A stretch of DNA of 64,000 bases from an uncultured Alphaproteobacteria bacterium (GTDB lineage: Bacteria; Pseudomonadota; Alphaproteobacteria; CAAGCB01; CAG-977), in the NCBI GenBank assembly GCA_944393745.1, contig CALYBD010000009.1, positions 1 through 64,000 of the forward strand. Direction: 5' to 3'. Each line of letters opens with the position of its first letter. Position 1 is the first letter of the stretch. The notes beneath the pieces are model-generated. The model made no database searches. It was not told the origin of the DNA and saw only the letters and a list, made by a program, of their open reading frames with translations. Position numbers and translations under genes: made by a program. This document shows positions 24,356 through 32,774 of the stretch, one piece after another.

Positions 24356-26854
24356 ATGAACAAGGAAATTTTCAATATTACGGGTATGAACTGTTCGGCC
24401 TGTTCCGCCCGCGTGCAAAAAGCCGTCGCGGCGTTGAACGGCGTGGCGGACGTTTCCGTCAATCTGTTAAAAAACAATATGATGGTCAGCTATGACCCGG
24501 ACGTTTTGTCGGCGCGGGAAATTATCGACGGCGTTGAAAAGGCCGGGTACGGCGCCGCAGAAGCGGGGCGTCCGGCTGAACAAAAAGCGCCCGAAGACGT
24601 TTTTGCGGAAAAGGAACGGGATTTGAAAACCCGTCTGACCGCTTCTGTCGTGCTGACGCTGGCGCTGATGTATTTTTCCATGGGCGCAATGTTCGGTCTG
24701 CCTTTGCCGGCGGGGTTTGACATGTCCGCAAATGCCGCCGTGTTCGCCGTAACGCAGTTATTGTTGACCGTTCCGGTTATTTTTATCAATTTCGATTATT
24801 TTAAAACGGGATTCAAAACGCTGTTTCACGGCGCGCCGAACATGGATTCCCTGATCGCGCTGGGATCCGGCGCGGCGGTGGTTTTCAGCGTGTTCGGGCT
24901 TTACAAAATTCTGTTCCTGCTGGGAGCGGGCGATCCGGCCGGCGCGCATCGTTTCGCGTCGAACCTTTATTTTGAATCGGCGGTCATGATTCTGACTCTG
25001 ATCACTTTGGGGCGTTTTTTTGAAGCCCGCGCAAAGGGCAAAACGGCCGGAACGATTGCCGGACTGATGTCTTTGGCGCCGCAGACGGCGACGGTTATGC
25101 GCAACGGAATTGAAACGGTTGTCAATATTGATCAGCTGGCCGTCGGGGATATTATTGTCGTCAAAACGGGCGAACGAATCCCCGCAGACGGCGTTATTGT
25201 CGAAGGGCGCGGCGTTTTAGACGAATCCGCTTTGACCGGTGAAAGTCTGCCCGTTGAAAAAAAAGCGGGCGACACGGTTATGACGGCCGGCGTCAATACG
25301 GCGGGGCATTTCCTGATGCGCGCCGACAAAGTCGGGCAGGAAACGACTTTGGCGCAGATTATCCGTCTGGTGGACGAAGCAACGTCTTCCAAAGCGCCGA
25401 TCGCCAGACTGGCCGATCGAATCAGCGGCGTTTTTGTGCCTGTCGTAATTACGATAGCTGTTTTATCTGCGGTTGTATGGCTAATCTGCGGATCAGAGGT
25501 GGAATTTGCTTTGTCTGCCGCCATATCCGTTTTGGTGATTTCCTGCCCGTGTGCGTTGGGGTTGGCAACACCGACGGCGATTATGGTCGGGACGGGGCGC
25601 GGGGCGGCGCGGGGCGTTTTGTTTAAATCCGCGGCGGCGTTGGAAACGGCCGGACGTATTGACGCGGTCGCTTTGGATAAAACGGGAACGGTCACGGAAG
25701 GAAAACCGCATGTTACCGACATTGCCGTTATTGACGGCGTTTCACAGGCCGAAGTTTTAAAAATGGCTGCTTCGCTGGAAAATCTGTCCGAACACGCTTT
25801 GGGTTCGGCGATTGTCGAACGGGCCGCGCAGGACGGAATTATTCCTGATCGGGTTGAGGACTTTACCCAAATTCCGGGGCAGGGGATTTCGGGAAAAATC
25901 AACGGCGTTTCCTGTCTGGTCGGAAATGCGAAAATGCTGCGCGAAGCCGGGATTGACAATACGCTGGAACAAACGGGGCGGGAATGGGCCGAAAAAGCGC
26001 GGACGCCTTTGTATTGCGCGGCGGGGGCGAAACTGACGGGCGTGATCGGCGTTGCCGATCCTGTCAAACCGGACAGTGCCGCTGCGGTTGCGGCTTTGAA
26101 ATCAATGGGCATAGAAGTCGTTTTGCTGACGGGCGACAATGCGAAAACGGCCGAAGCGGTGCGGCGTGAAGCAGGGATTGACCGTGTTGTCAGTGATATG
26201 CTGCCGCAGGACAAAGAAACGGAAATCCGCCGTTTGCAGCAGCAGGGCAAAAAAGTCGCCATGATCGGCGACGGCATTAACGATGCGCCGGCTTTGGCGC
26301 GCGCGGATATCGGCATGGCCGTCGGAACGGGAACGGATATCGCCATAGAATCCGCCGGGGTTGTTTTAATGAAGAACGATTTGGCTTCTGCCGTGTTCGC
26401 TTTGCGGCTGGGGCGCGCGGTGCTGCGGAATATCAAAGAAAATCTTTTCTGGGCGTTTTTTTATAACAGCGTTGGTATTCCCGTTGCCGCTGGCGTGTTA
26501 TGGCCGGCTTTCGGCGTCATGCTCAGTCCCGTTATCGCCGCCGCCGCTATGAGCTTCAGTTCAGTCAGCGTCGTGACAAACGCGCTGCGTCTGCGCCGGT
26601 TTTCGGATAAACCGCTTGTTTTAAAAAGGAGTACGTCCATGAATAAAAGTATTATGATCGAAGGCATGAAATGCGAACATTGCGCAAACTTTGTCAAAAA
26701 AGCTTTGCAGGCCGTTGACGGCGTTGAAAGTGCCGCCGTTAATCTGGCGGCCAAAAAGGCCGACGTCCGGACGAATAAGGACGTTTCGGACAAAGCTTTG
26801 TCGGACGCTGTCGCCGACGCCGGTTTTCAGGTTGTGGAAATCAAAGACGTTTAG
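24356..26854 (+). CDS. copA: Copper-exporting P1B ATPase with N- and C-terminal metal-binding domains
   Basis: 832 residues. An N-terminal HMA domain (GMNCSAC, Cys 13 and 16), eight membrane helices, TGES in the actuator domain, the transport motif CPC at 397-399 (SCPCALGLATPTA), the phosphorylated Asp 441 in DKTGT, and MIGDGINDAPAL. The CPC motif and MSFSSVSVVTNALRL at the last helix indicate Cu(I) export. After the last helix a second HMA domain is fused (GMKCEHC, Cys 773 and 776), resembling CopZ. An internal ribosome site precedes Met 762, so a free CopZ-like chaperone may also be made (separate entry). GGAGG precedes the start. The stop overlaps the convergent MBL gene by four bases. Confidence 0.93.
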   Translation: MNKEIFNITGMNCSACSARVQKAVAALNGVADVSVNLLKNNMMVSYDPDVLSAREIIDGVEKAGYGAAEAGRPAEQKAPEDVFAEKERDLKTRLTASVVLTLALMYFSMGAMFGLPLPAGFDMSANAAVFAVTQLLLTVPVIFINFDYFKTGFKTLFHGAPNMDSLIALGSGAAVVFSVFGLYKILFLLGAGDPAGAHRFASNLYFESAVMILTLITLGRFFEARAKGKTAGTIAGLMSLAPQTATVMRNGIETVVNIDQLAVGDIIVVKTGERIPADGVIVEGRGVLDESALTGESLPVEKKAGDTVMTAGVNTAGHFLMRADKVGQETTLAQIIRLVDEATSSKAPIARLADRISGVFVPVVITIAVLSAVVWLICGSEVEFALSAAISVLVISCPCALGLATPTAIMVGTGRGAARGVLFKSAAALETAGRIDAVALDKTGTVTEGKPHVTDIAVIDGVSQAEVLKMAASLENLSEHALGSAIVERAAQDGIIPDRVEDFTQIPGQGISGKINGVSCLVGNAKMLREAGIDNTLEQTGREWAEKARTPLYCAAGAKLTGVIGVADPVKPDSAAAVAALKSMGIEVVLLTGDNAKTAEAVRREAGIDRVVSDMLPQDKETEIRRLQQQGKKVAMIGDGINDAPALARADIGMAVGTGTDIAIESAGVVLMKNDLASAVFALRLGRAVLRNIKENLFWAFFYNSVGIPVAAGVLWPAFGVMLSPVIAAAAMSFSSVSVVTNALRLRRFSDKPLVLKRSTSMNKSIMIEGMKCEHCANFVKKALQAVDGVESAAVNLAAKKADVRTNKDVSDKALSDAVADAGFQVVEIKDV
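26626..26854 (+). promoter_or_regulatory. Internal ribosome site and in-frame start inside copA (possible CopZ)
   Basis: AAGGAG (26626-26631) lies seven bases before an in-frame ATG at 26639 that begins MNKSIMIEGMKCEHC. Translation from here would give a 71-residue protein that is exactly one HMA domain, like a CopZ copper chaperone. Frameshift-made copper chaperones from copA are known in E. coli, so dual products are plausible. The alternative is a recent fusion of copZ to copA that kept the old ribosome site. Confidence 0.6.
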
Positions 26855-27942
26855 TCTGTCTCACGCCACCAAAAATCCGTTTGCGTTTTGCCCGGAATCA
26901 GCTTTTCGCCCATTTCCGGCGTCATCAACTCTATGGGTTTATCCCGGATTTCATCAACAATCCTGTTGATTGACTTTTTCCAGTGATGCCAGGCCAGATC
27001 GTAAACGCCCCAATGAATCGGCAGCAGTCGTTTTGCCTTTAAATCAACGGCGGCCTGAACGGTCTGGTCAGGGAACATATGTATACCCGGCCACCCGCCG
27101 TTCCAGGCATCAATTTCCAGAGCGGCCCAGTCAAACGGACCGAACTGTTGTCCGATTTTGGCATAATGTCGTCCGTAGCCGGAATCGCCGCCCCAGAATA
27201 TTTTCTGATCCGGCGTTTCGATAATATAGGAATTCCATAACGTTTTGTTGCCATCGGACAGGCTTCTGCCCGAAAAATGGATTCCTTCAATCGCGGTGAT
27301 TTTTAAACCGTCCTGTTCAAACGTTTCGCGCCAGCCGATTTCCGTAATTCTGTCGGCCGCGATTCCCCAGCAGGTCAAAGCGGTCTTTAAACCGTAAGGG
27401 ACGATAAAATGCCCGTTTCGGATTGACCGGACGGTTTTTCGTTCCAGATGATCATAGTGATTGTGTGTCAGCAGTATATAGTCCAGTTTCGGCAGGTCGT
27501 TGCGTTTGATCGGCGCAGGCTGATATCTCCGAACGGTCAGAGGCACCGGGGAAGCATTATCAAAAACCAGGTCGATTCCGAGGCGTTGTCCGTTTAATTC
27601 TAAAACGGCGGAAGAATGTCCCAGCCAGTAAACCGCGCTGTTTTCGGGCGTTTCGGGAAAAGAGGAAGCCGTCAAGCGGCGCATCGCGGCCGATTTTTTG
27701 GGGCCGTGCGATTTGGAAAAAACCAGATTTAGCAGGTTTACTTTGTCTTCATATTCTCCGGGGGCAGGCGGGCGGACGGGTTCCGGGTTGCGGAACTGTC
27801 CGTTTTTAAAATAAGGCAGTTTTTCAAAAGACTTTAATTCTTCCGGCGTCGGAGCGGCACCCATCTCGCATACGGCGTGCAAAACAAGTCCGATGATAAT
27901 AAATCCGAATACGACTATTCCCGATAAAACCATTTTTTTCAT
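26851..27942 (-). CDS. Metallo-beta-lactamase fold hydrolase, RomA/NAPE-PLD-like
   Basis: 363 residues. An N-terminal hydrophobic helix (MVLSGIVVFGFIIIGLVLHAVCEM) anchors or exports it; the Cys may be a lipid site but the context is not a good lipobox. The MBL metal motif is LLTHNHYDHLE (HxHxDH), with WGGDSGYG and LPIHWGVYDL further on, as in RomA/UlaG-like and NAPE-PLD-like proteins. Members act on phospholipids or other phosphodiesters; the substrate is not known here. AAAGGA before ATG 27942 is the ribosome site. A MerR-type promoter (27974-28004) drives it. Confidence 0.8.
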   Translation of the reverse strand: MKKMVLSGIVVFGFIIIGLVLHAVCEMGAAPTPEELKSFEKLPYFKNGQFRNPEPVRPPAPGEYEDKVNLLNLVFSKSHGPKKSAAMRRLTASSFPETPENSAVYWLGHSSAVLELNGQRLGIDLVFDNASPVPLTVRRYQPAPIKRNDLPKLDYILLTHNHYDHLERKTVRSIRNGHFIVPYGLKTALTCWGIAADRITEIGWRETFEQDGLKITAIEGIHFSGRSLSDGNKTLWNSYIIETPDQKIFWGGDSGYGRHYAKIGQQFGPFDWAALEIDAWNGGWPGIHMFPDQTVQAAVDLKAKRLLPIHWGVYDLAWHHWKKSINRIVDEIRDKPIELMTPEMGEKLIPGKTQTDFWWRETD

Positions 27943-27973
27943 TCTTTTCCTTTCGCCCATAGATCCGTCGGAC

Positions 27974-28004
27974 AGAATAAATGTTAAAGTTGACTTTAAA
28001 TCAA
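27974..28004 (-). promoter_or_regulatory. MerR-type promoter of the MBL gene
   Basis: On the minus strand: TTGATT (27999-28004), a 19-base spacer, TATTCT (27974-27979). The spacer carries TTAAAGTCAACTTTAA, a 7-bp dyad. A 19-bp spacer with a central dyad is the mark of promoters activated by MerR-family regulators. Confidence 0.75.
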
Positions 28005-28012
28005 GAAATTTT

Positions 28013-28047
28013 TATAAAAAAACCGCAGCGCGGAAAAAACGCTGCGG
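28013..28047 (-). terminator. Terminator of the flavodoxin-fold gene
   Basis: CCGCAGCG/CGCTGCGG stem (28023-28047) with, on the minus strand, a T run (28013-28022) after it. Confidence 0.8.
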
Positions 28048-28066
28048 TCGTGCTGAAAAAAATCGT

Positions 28067-28693
28067 TCAACGGATAAAGTTTGTTTTGTCTTTAAGTTCG
28101 TTTTCGGGCAACGGAAAGCCTTTTTGGCGGCTGCGTTCAATCAAATTTAACAGCCAGGCCATATTTTTTCCCAAATTGCGCATAACTTGCAGACCTTCTT
28201 TGTCCTGCATGACTTCTTCGGGCGTATTTCCGTGTACCATATTCCAGTAGGTTGATGAAACAACGGGCATGCGGGCATAAGTGAAATATTTATTGATAAC
28301 GTCCAATGCTGCGGACGTTCCCGCCCGGCGTGCCGATACAACGGCGGCAGCGGGTTTAAAGGCAAAAACTTTTCCGCCGGCATAAAAAAGTCTGTTTAAA
28401 ACGGACAACAGCCGCCCGCTGGGGTGGGCAAAATAAACGGGTGATCCGAAAACAAAGCCGTCTGCGTGTTCGGCTTTTTCGATAATTTGATTGATGATAT
28501 CGTCATTAAAAACGCACCGGTTATTTAATTCGCGGCAGGCTTTGCAGCCGATGCAGTCGCGGTAGGCATGTTTGCCTAACTGAATTATTTCCGTTTCGAT
28601 GGCTTGTTCATGCAATGTTTTTTCGACTTCGCTTAAAGCCGTAAAGGTGCAACCGTGTTCGTTGGCACTGCCGTTGATCATTAATACTTTCAT
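28067..28693 (-). CDS. NAD(P)H-dependent FMN reductase-like flavodoxin-fold protein
   Basis: 208 residues. KVLMINGSANEHGCTFTALSEV is the FMN-phosphate-binding start, CIGCKACRELNNRC a Cys-rich loop, and FVFGSPVYFAHPSGRLLSVLNRLF the flavin motif of this iron-sulfur-flavoprotein-like family. The two or three Cys in CxxCxxC could hold a cluster, as in iron-sulfur flavoproteins, though spacing is not decisive. It is divergent from the Fe-S aldo/keto reductase, suggesting a shared redox job. Ends in a terminator. Confidence 0.8.
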   Translation of the reverse strand: MKVLMINGSANEHGCTFTALSEVEKTLHEQAIETEIIQLGKHAYRDCIGCKACRELNNRCVFNDDIINQIIEKAEHADGFVFGSPVYFAHPSGRLLSVLNRLFYAGGKVFAFKPAAAVVSARRAGTSAALDVINKYFTYARMPVVSSTYWNMVHGNTPEEVMQDKEGLQVMRNLGKNMAWLLNLIERSRQKGFPLPENELKDKTNFIR

Positions 28694-28749
28694 CTTTTTA
28701 ATCCCCCTGATCTGTTTTTGTTATTTATACAGGACGGCGGTTTTTAAGA

Positions 28750-28771
28750 GCAAGCATAAAAAAATGCTTGC
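28750..28771. promoter_or_regulatory. Perfect dyad between two divergent redox genes
   Basis: GCAAGCAT (28750-28757), six As, ATGCTTGC (28764-28771). Its right arm overlaps the -35 box of the promoter at 28768-28798, so it may be a second operator or the end of a transcript from the left. Confidence 0.5.
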
Positions 28772-28798
28772 CTTAAAGTTGACTTTAAATTTTAAACT
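28768..28798 (+). promoter_or_regulatory. MerR-type promoter of the Fe-S aldo/keto reductase gene
   Basis: TTGCCT (28768-28773), a 19-base spacer containing TTAAAGTTGACTTTAA, then TAAACT (28793-28798). Same architecture as the promoters at 27974 and 32724. Confidence 0.75.
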
Positions 28799-28832
28799 GT
28801 CTGAAAATGTTTTGTCATGGAAGGAAAATAAA

Positions 28833-30035
28833 ATGAAAGACAGCGATTTTATACCAAAATTGACAATCACGCAGACAATTCCGGTTTCCGATGAAGTAAA
28901 AGCAAAAGTGAATAAAACAAACAAATTCGGATTCGGTTTTATGCGGCTGCCGCTGAAAGATCCCAAAGATCAAACATCAATTGATTATGATGAATTAAAT
29001 AAAATGGTTGATGCCTTTTTGGAACGCGGATTTACGTACTTTGACACCGCCTGGATGTATATGGGCTACGAAAGCGAAATCGCGATCAGAGAATCTTTGG
29101 TCAAACGCCATCCGCGCAATCAGTTTACGGTCGCCAGCAAAATGCCTGCCGGTTTTCTGACATCTTCGGCACAACAGGAAGAGATTTTTAATAAGCAGCT
29201 GGAAAAAACGGGACTGGAATACTTTGATTATTATTTGGTGCACAACGTCAATGCCGACACGATCGCGAATGTGAATAAATATGACTGTTTTAAATTTATT
29301 GCAGACAGAAAAAAAGAAGGAAAAATCAAACATATCGGTTTTTCTTTTCATGATACGCCGGAACTGTTGGAATCCGTTTTAAATGAACATCCGGAAGTCG
29401 AGTTTGTTCAACTGCAGATTAATTATATCGACTGGGATAATCCGAGTATCCAATCGCGGAAATGTTACGAAATCGCACAAAAATACAACAAGCCCGTTAT
29501 CGTCATGGAACCGGTCAAAGGCGGTACTCTGGCCGCTGTTCCGCCGGCTGTCGAAAGGATATTCAAAGACGCCGAACCGGAAATGTCCGTTGCGTCCTGG
29601 GGGATACGCTTTGCTGCCAGCCAGGAAGGCGTGATGATGGTTTTAAGCGGTATGTCCGATATGAAACAGCTGTTGGACAATACCAGTTATATGCAGAATT
29701 TCAAACCGCTGACGGATTATGAAAAATCTGTCATCGAACAGGCTGTCAAAGCTTTGCATGCGGCTATTGTTATTCCGTGTACGGCCTGTCAGTATTGTGT
29801 GGAATGGTGTCCCAAAAAAATTGCTATTCCGCAGTATTTTGCTTTGTATAATGCCGAAAAACAGGAAAAGGCGGATAAACTGTTTACGGCACAAGGCATA
29901 TATTATGCCAATATTGCCAAAACGCACGGCAAGGCTTCGGAATGTATTCAGTGCCGGCAATGTGAACACCACTGCCCGCAGCATATCGAAATTACAAAGT
30001 GGCTGAAGGAAATTGCAAAAACGTTTGAAGCTTAA
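28833..30035 (+). CDS. Aldo/keto reductase with C-terminal 4Fe-4S ferredoxin domain
   Basis: 400 residues. The N-terminal TIM barrel has FDTAWMY (Asp, Tyr), VASKMP (Lys) and YLVHN (His), the AKR catalytic tetrad. The C-terminal 90 residues carry CTACQYCVEWCPKK and CIQCRQCEHHCPQ, two 4Fe-4S motifs. Such Fe-S AKRs are common in anaerobes and gut bacteria and are thought to reduce carbonyls with ferredoxin-like electrons. ATG 28833, with AAGGA seven bases before, is chosen over an upstream-open frame that runs through the promoter. Its stop is ten bases before the flavodoxin gene, an operon. Confidence 0.88.
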   Translation: MKDSDFIPKLTITQTIPVSDEVKAKVNKTNKFGFGFMRLPLKDPKDQTSIDYDELNKMVDAFLERGFTYFDTAWMYMGYESEIAIRESLVKRHPRNQFTVASKMPAGFLTSSAQQEEIFNKQLEKTGLEYFDYYLVHNVNADTIANVNKYDCFKFIADRKKEGKIKHIGFSFHDTPELLESVLNEHPEVEFVQLQINYIDWDNPSIQSRKCYEIAQKYNKPVIVMEPVKGGTLAAVPPAVERIFKDAEPEMSVASWGIRFAASQEGVMMVLSGMSDMKQLLDNTSYMQNFKPLTDYEKSVIEQAVKALHAAIVIPCTACQYCVEWCPKKIAIPQYFALYNAEKQEKADKLFTAQGIYYANIAKTHGKASECIQCRQCEHHCPQHIEITKWLKEIAKTFEA

Positions 30036-30045
30036 AGGAGGTTTT

Positions 30046-30621
30046 ATGAAAAAAATTTTTTTATCGATGATCTTGTCGCTTTTGGTTTTTGGAAGTAACG
30101 AAGCTTTTGCGCAGGCCGCGCCGGGGGACGAAATGGGAAATGTTTCACAGCAAAAAATTCTGATCGCTTATTATTCTTACAGCGGAAATACCGCCGCAGT
30201 CGCCAAAGCCATTCAGGCCAAAACCGGCGGGGATTTGTTTGAAATCAAATCGGATCACGCTTATCCGGCCGAATATCGCCCGATGACCGAACAGGCAAAA
30301 AAAGAAATCGCCGACGGTTTTCGTCCGAAGCTGACGACAAAAGTCGGCAATATCGCTCAGTATGATATTGTTTTTCTGGGATCACCGAACTGGTGGGGTA
30401 CGATTACGCCGCAGGTCAGCAGCTTTCTGGAAAGTTATGATCTGAACGGAAAAACTGTCGTGCCGTTTATTACGCACGGCGGCGGCGGTGTTCAGAATAC
30501 AATCCGGGACATGACGGCGCAGTGCAAAGGCTGCCGCGTTGAACAAAACGGCTGGACCGGTTACGGCAGCCGGACGTCGGGAATACAGGATTGGATCGAC
30601 GGCTTGAAACTTGTTCCGTAA
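30046..30621 (+). CDS. Exported flavodoxin
   Basis: 191 residues. A clear signal peptide (KKIFLSMILSLLVFGSNEAFAQA) is followed by a flavodoxin fold: ILIAYYSYSGNTAAVAKAI binds FMN phosphate, and FLGSPNWWGTITPQVSSFLESYDLNGK matches the long-chain flavodoxin_4 group. Exported flavodoxins of this sort sit beside aldo/keto reductases in many gut bacteria. AAAGGAGG precedes ATG 30046. It shares the upstream MerR-type promoter and ends in a terminator at 30637-30668. Confidence 0.85.
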   Translation: MKKIFLSMILSLLVFGSNEAFAQAAPGDEMGNVSQQKILIAYYSYSGNTAAVAKAIQAKTGGDLFEIKSDHAYPAEYRPMTEQAKKEIADGFRPKLTTKVGNIAQYDIVFLGSPNWWGTITPQVSSFLESYDLNGKTVVPFITHGGGGVQNTIRDMTAQCKGCRVEQNGWTGYGSRTSGIQDWIDGLKLVP

Positions 30622-30636
30622 ATTTTTTCGGACAGA

Positions 30637-30668
30637 AAAAAACGTCCGGCAATCGCCGGACGTTTTTT
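30637..30668. terminator. Bidirectional terminator after the flavodoxin gene
   Basis: AAAAAACGTCCGGC (30637-30650), AATC loop, GCCGGACGTTTTTT (30655-30668). The A and T runs on both sides let it serve the convergent DUF3737 gene as well. Confidence 0.9.
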
Positions 30669-30675
30669 ATTGCTC

Positions 30676-31533
30676 TCAGGCGGCCGGCCGCGCCCGGCTG
30701 ATAATCCGGCAGGACGAACTCGGCAGTTTGTTTTCGTCAAGAATGACATGATGAATTTCGTCCGCTTCGATCCGGCCGCTTTTAGGGTTTTTAACGCTTA
30801 AAACGGAACCGTTGATTTTTGCCTGAACGTCGCTGTATTCAAAAGCCAGATCCGTCCCGATCATTTCGCAGTCTTGCAAAACCAGATTTTCCGCATAGCA
30901 TAAAGGCTGCGTGCCGGTAATTTTACAGCGGACAAAGCGCAGATTTTTGGAATACCAGCCCAAATATTCGCCCGTAATGACACAGTCTTCGATAATGGCG
31001 TTCTGCGCATGCCAGAAAGCGTCCTTTGTATCCAGAACAGAGTTTCTGACCGTTATGTTTTTGACATATTGGAACGAATATTTTGCTTTCATTTTCAGGC
31101 CGTTAATTTTAATGCTTTCGCTTTTTAAAAACGGATATTCGGATTCCAAAACCGTGTCTGTCATTTCCAGTGTTCTGCAAAACCAGCCGAATTCCGGCGA
31201 GTGAATCGCGCAGTTTTTAATACGGGTATCGTCACATTCGCGCACGGCTTTAATGCCGTTTAAAACGCAGTTGTTTAATTCCGCATTGCTGTCATACCAT
31301 AATGCCGCGCGGCAATCCGGTGTAAAACGGCTGTTCTCGATCCGGCCGCCGTTTAAATGCCATAACGGGTAACGCAGGCCGAACAGACAGTTTTCGACGG
31401 TAATGTTTTCACATTCTTTCAGGGCGGATTCTCCGTCTGCCGGCCCTTGAAAAGAACAGTTTGAAACAAGGCCCGAACGCAGGGCGTACAAAGCCCGTTC
31501 CGCATCAAAAGTTTGATTTTCGTATTTTTTCAT
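30676..31533 (-). CDS. DUF3737 family protein (right-handed parallel beta-helix)
   Basis: 285 residues of repeating short strands with C/N/V ladders: ENITVENCLFGLRYPLWH, RIENSRFTPDCRAALWYDS, RIKNCAIHSPEFGWFC, NITVRNSVLDTKDAFWH, AIIEDCVITGEYLGWYS. The period of about 20 residues is that of a parallel beta-helix, as in DUF3737, a family frequent in gut bacteria with no proven function. GAGGA before ATG 31533 fixes the start. It follows the phosphoesterase gene by 11 bases and is likely cotranscribed from the MerR-type promoter. Confidence 0.8.
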   Translation of the reverse strand: MKKYENQTFDAERALYALRSGLVSNCSFQGPADGESALKECENITVENCLFGLRYPLWHLNGGRIENSRFTPDCRAALWYDSNAELNNCVLNGIKAVRECDDTRIKNCAIHSPEFGWFCRTLEMTDTVLESEYPFLKSESIKINGLKMKAKYSFQYVKNITVRNSVLDTKDAFWHAQNAIIEDCVITGEYLGWYSKNLRFVRCKITGTQPLCYAENLVLQDCEMIGTDLAFEYSDVQAKINGSVLSVKNPKSGRIEADEIHHVILDENKLPSSSCRIISRARPAA

Positions 31534-31544
31534 GTCATTCCTCA

Positions 31545-32681
31545 TCATTTTTCGGGAACCAGTTTTAGAATCGTAATTTCCGCCGGCGCCAGAAAGCGCA
31601 TTTGCGGGCCCCATTGGCCGCTGCCGCGGGAAACGTAAATCGCCGCGTCGTTGTCCGTTTCATACAGGCCGGCCAGATATTTGTTGTACAGTTTGGTAAA
31701 AATATGGAACGGGAAAATCTGTCCGCCGTGCGTATGTCCTGACACTTCCAGATCAAAAACGTTGCTTTTGCCGAAATCGGCAGGCGTATGCGACATCAAC
31801 AAACGAAATTGACCGGGCAGTGCTTTTTGAAAAGCCGCATTCAGATCAATGTCTGATTTATATGCAGCGGCCGAAAACAAATCGGGAATACCGGCAATAA
31901 ACAGCTGAGAATCAATAACGACACCATCGTTTTCCAAAAAAGAAAAACCCAGGTTTTTCAACAGGCCGACACTGGAATCGTATCCGGTATAAAATTCGTG
32001 ATTGCCGGTGACAAAATAAATACCGTCGGGCGCTTTTAATCCTCGCAAAAGTTCCGCAATTTCCGAAACTCTACCGATTTCGTCGTCAATAATATCGCCG
32101 GGCAATAAAACAATATCCGGATTTTGATTATTCGTCTTTTCGACAATGCCTTTTATTTTTTCGGGATCAATAACACGGTGAATATGCAAATCGCTTAAAA
32201 CGGCGATCGTTATGGGGTGTTTGATTTTCGATGAAGCAAACTCTGTTGTTTTCAGGGCAGGGATCCTGAGGCCTTCATAACAGGCCTGTCCCGTGCAGAC
32301 AAGGCTGATTACCAGCAAAGCAATATTCAGCCGGGTCAGGACCGTTTTAGAAAACGGAGAAACGATTTTATTTGTTTTAAATAACCGTCCCGATGCATAA
32401 ACGGCCGTCCAGATGATGTCTCTGAGTACGGTTGTCGTAAATAAAATAATGCACAAGACGAACAGGAAATACAAAGAATACCGATAAGCGGCAAAATATC
32501 GACCCAAAAAGCTTTCAAACTGATAAGACGTTAAAGCGGGAATACAGCCGGCCAGCAAAAATAAAATAAAGAATAAAAATTTTTGTTTGCGCCTTAAATC
32601 CAGATACCAGACATAACGCCAAAATAAAAAAAAGGTTGCAAAACACCCCAACACAGATGTCGTTACAGCGCAGCTGATCAT
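31545..32681 (-). CDS. Membrane-anchored metallophosphoesterase (YkuE/YaeI-like)
   Basis: 378 residues. Four hydrophobic segments occupy the first 140 residues. The catalytic domain has the full set of calcineurin-like motifs: DLHIH, GDIIDDE, GNHE, SHTPADF and GHTHGGQIFP. Relatives such as YaeI/YkuE act on phospholipid or lipid A-like phosphates at the membrane. It is led by a MerR-type promoter and followed by the DUF3737 gene. Confidence 0.87.
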   Translation of the reverse strand: MISCAVTTSVLGCFATFFLFWRYVWYLDLRRKQKFLFFILFLLAGCIPALTSYQFESFLGRYFAAYRYSLYFLFVLCIILFTTTVLRDIIWTAVYASGRLFKTNKIVSPFSKTVLTRLNIALLVISLVCTGQACYEGLRIPALKTTEFASSKIKHPITIAVLSDLHIHRVIDPEKIKGIVEKTNNQNPDIVLLPGDIIDDEIGRVSEIAELLRGLKAPDGIYFVTGNHEFYTGYDSSVGLLKNLGFSFLENDGVVIDSQLFIAGIPDLFSAAAYKSDIDLNAAFQKALPGQFRLLMSHTPADFGKSNVFDLEVSGHTHGGQIFPFHIFTKLYNKYLAGLYETDNDAAIYVSRGSGQWGPQMRFLAPAEITILKLVPEK

Positions 32682-32723
32682 CTCTGCCTCCCTGAATATG
32701 GTATCGAATCGCTGATTGTTTTC

Positions 32724-32754
32724 AGGTTACAAGTTAAAGTTAACATTAAGTCAA
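32724..32754 (-). promoter_or_regulatory. MerR-type promoter of the phosphoesterase gene
   Basis: On the minus strand: TTGACT (32749-32754), 19 bases with TTAATGTTAACTTTAA, then TAACCT (32724-32729). This is the third promoter of this design in 5 kb. Confidence 0.75.
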
Positions 32755-32774
32755 GACGTTTTTTTGCAAAAAAA

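Noticed and set aside
25132-26436. 434-codon open frame on the minus strand across copA
   Set aside because: Ser/Ala/Pro-rich shadow of copA, with all P-type ATPase motifs on the plus strand.
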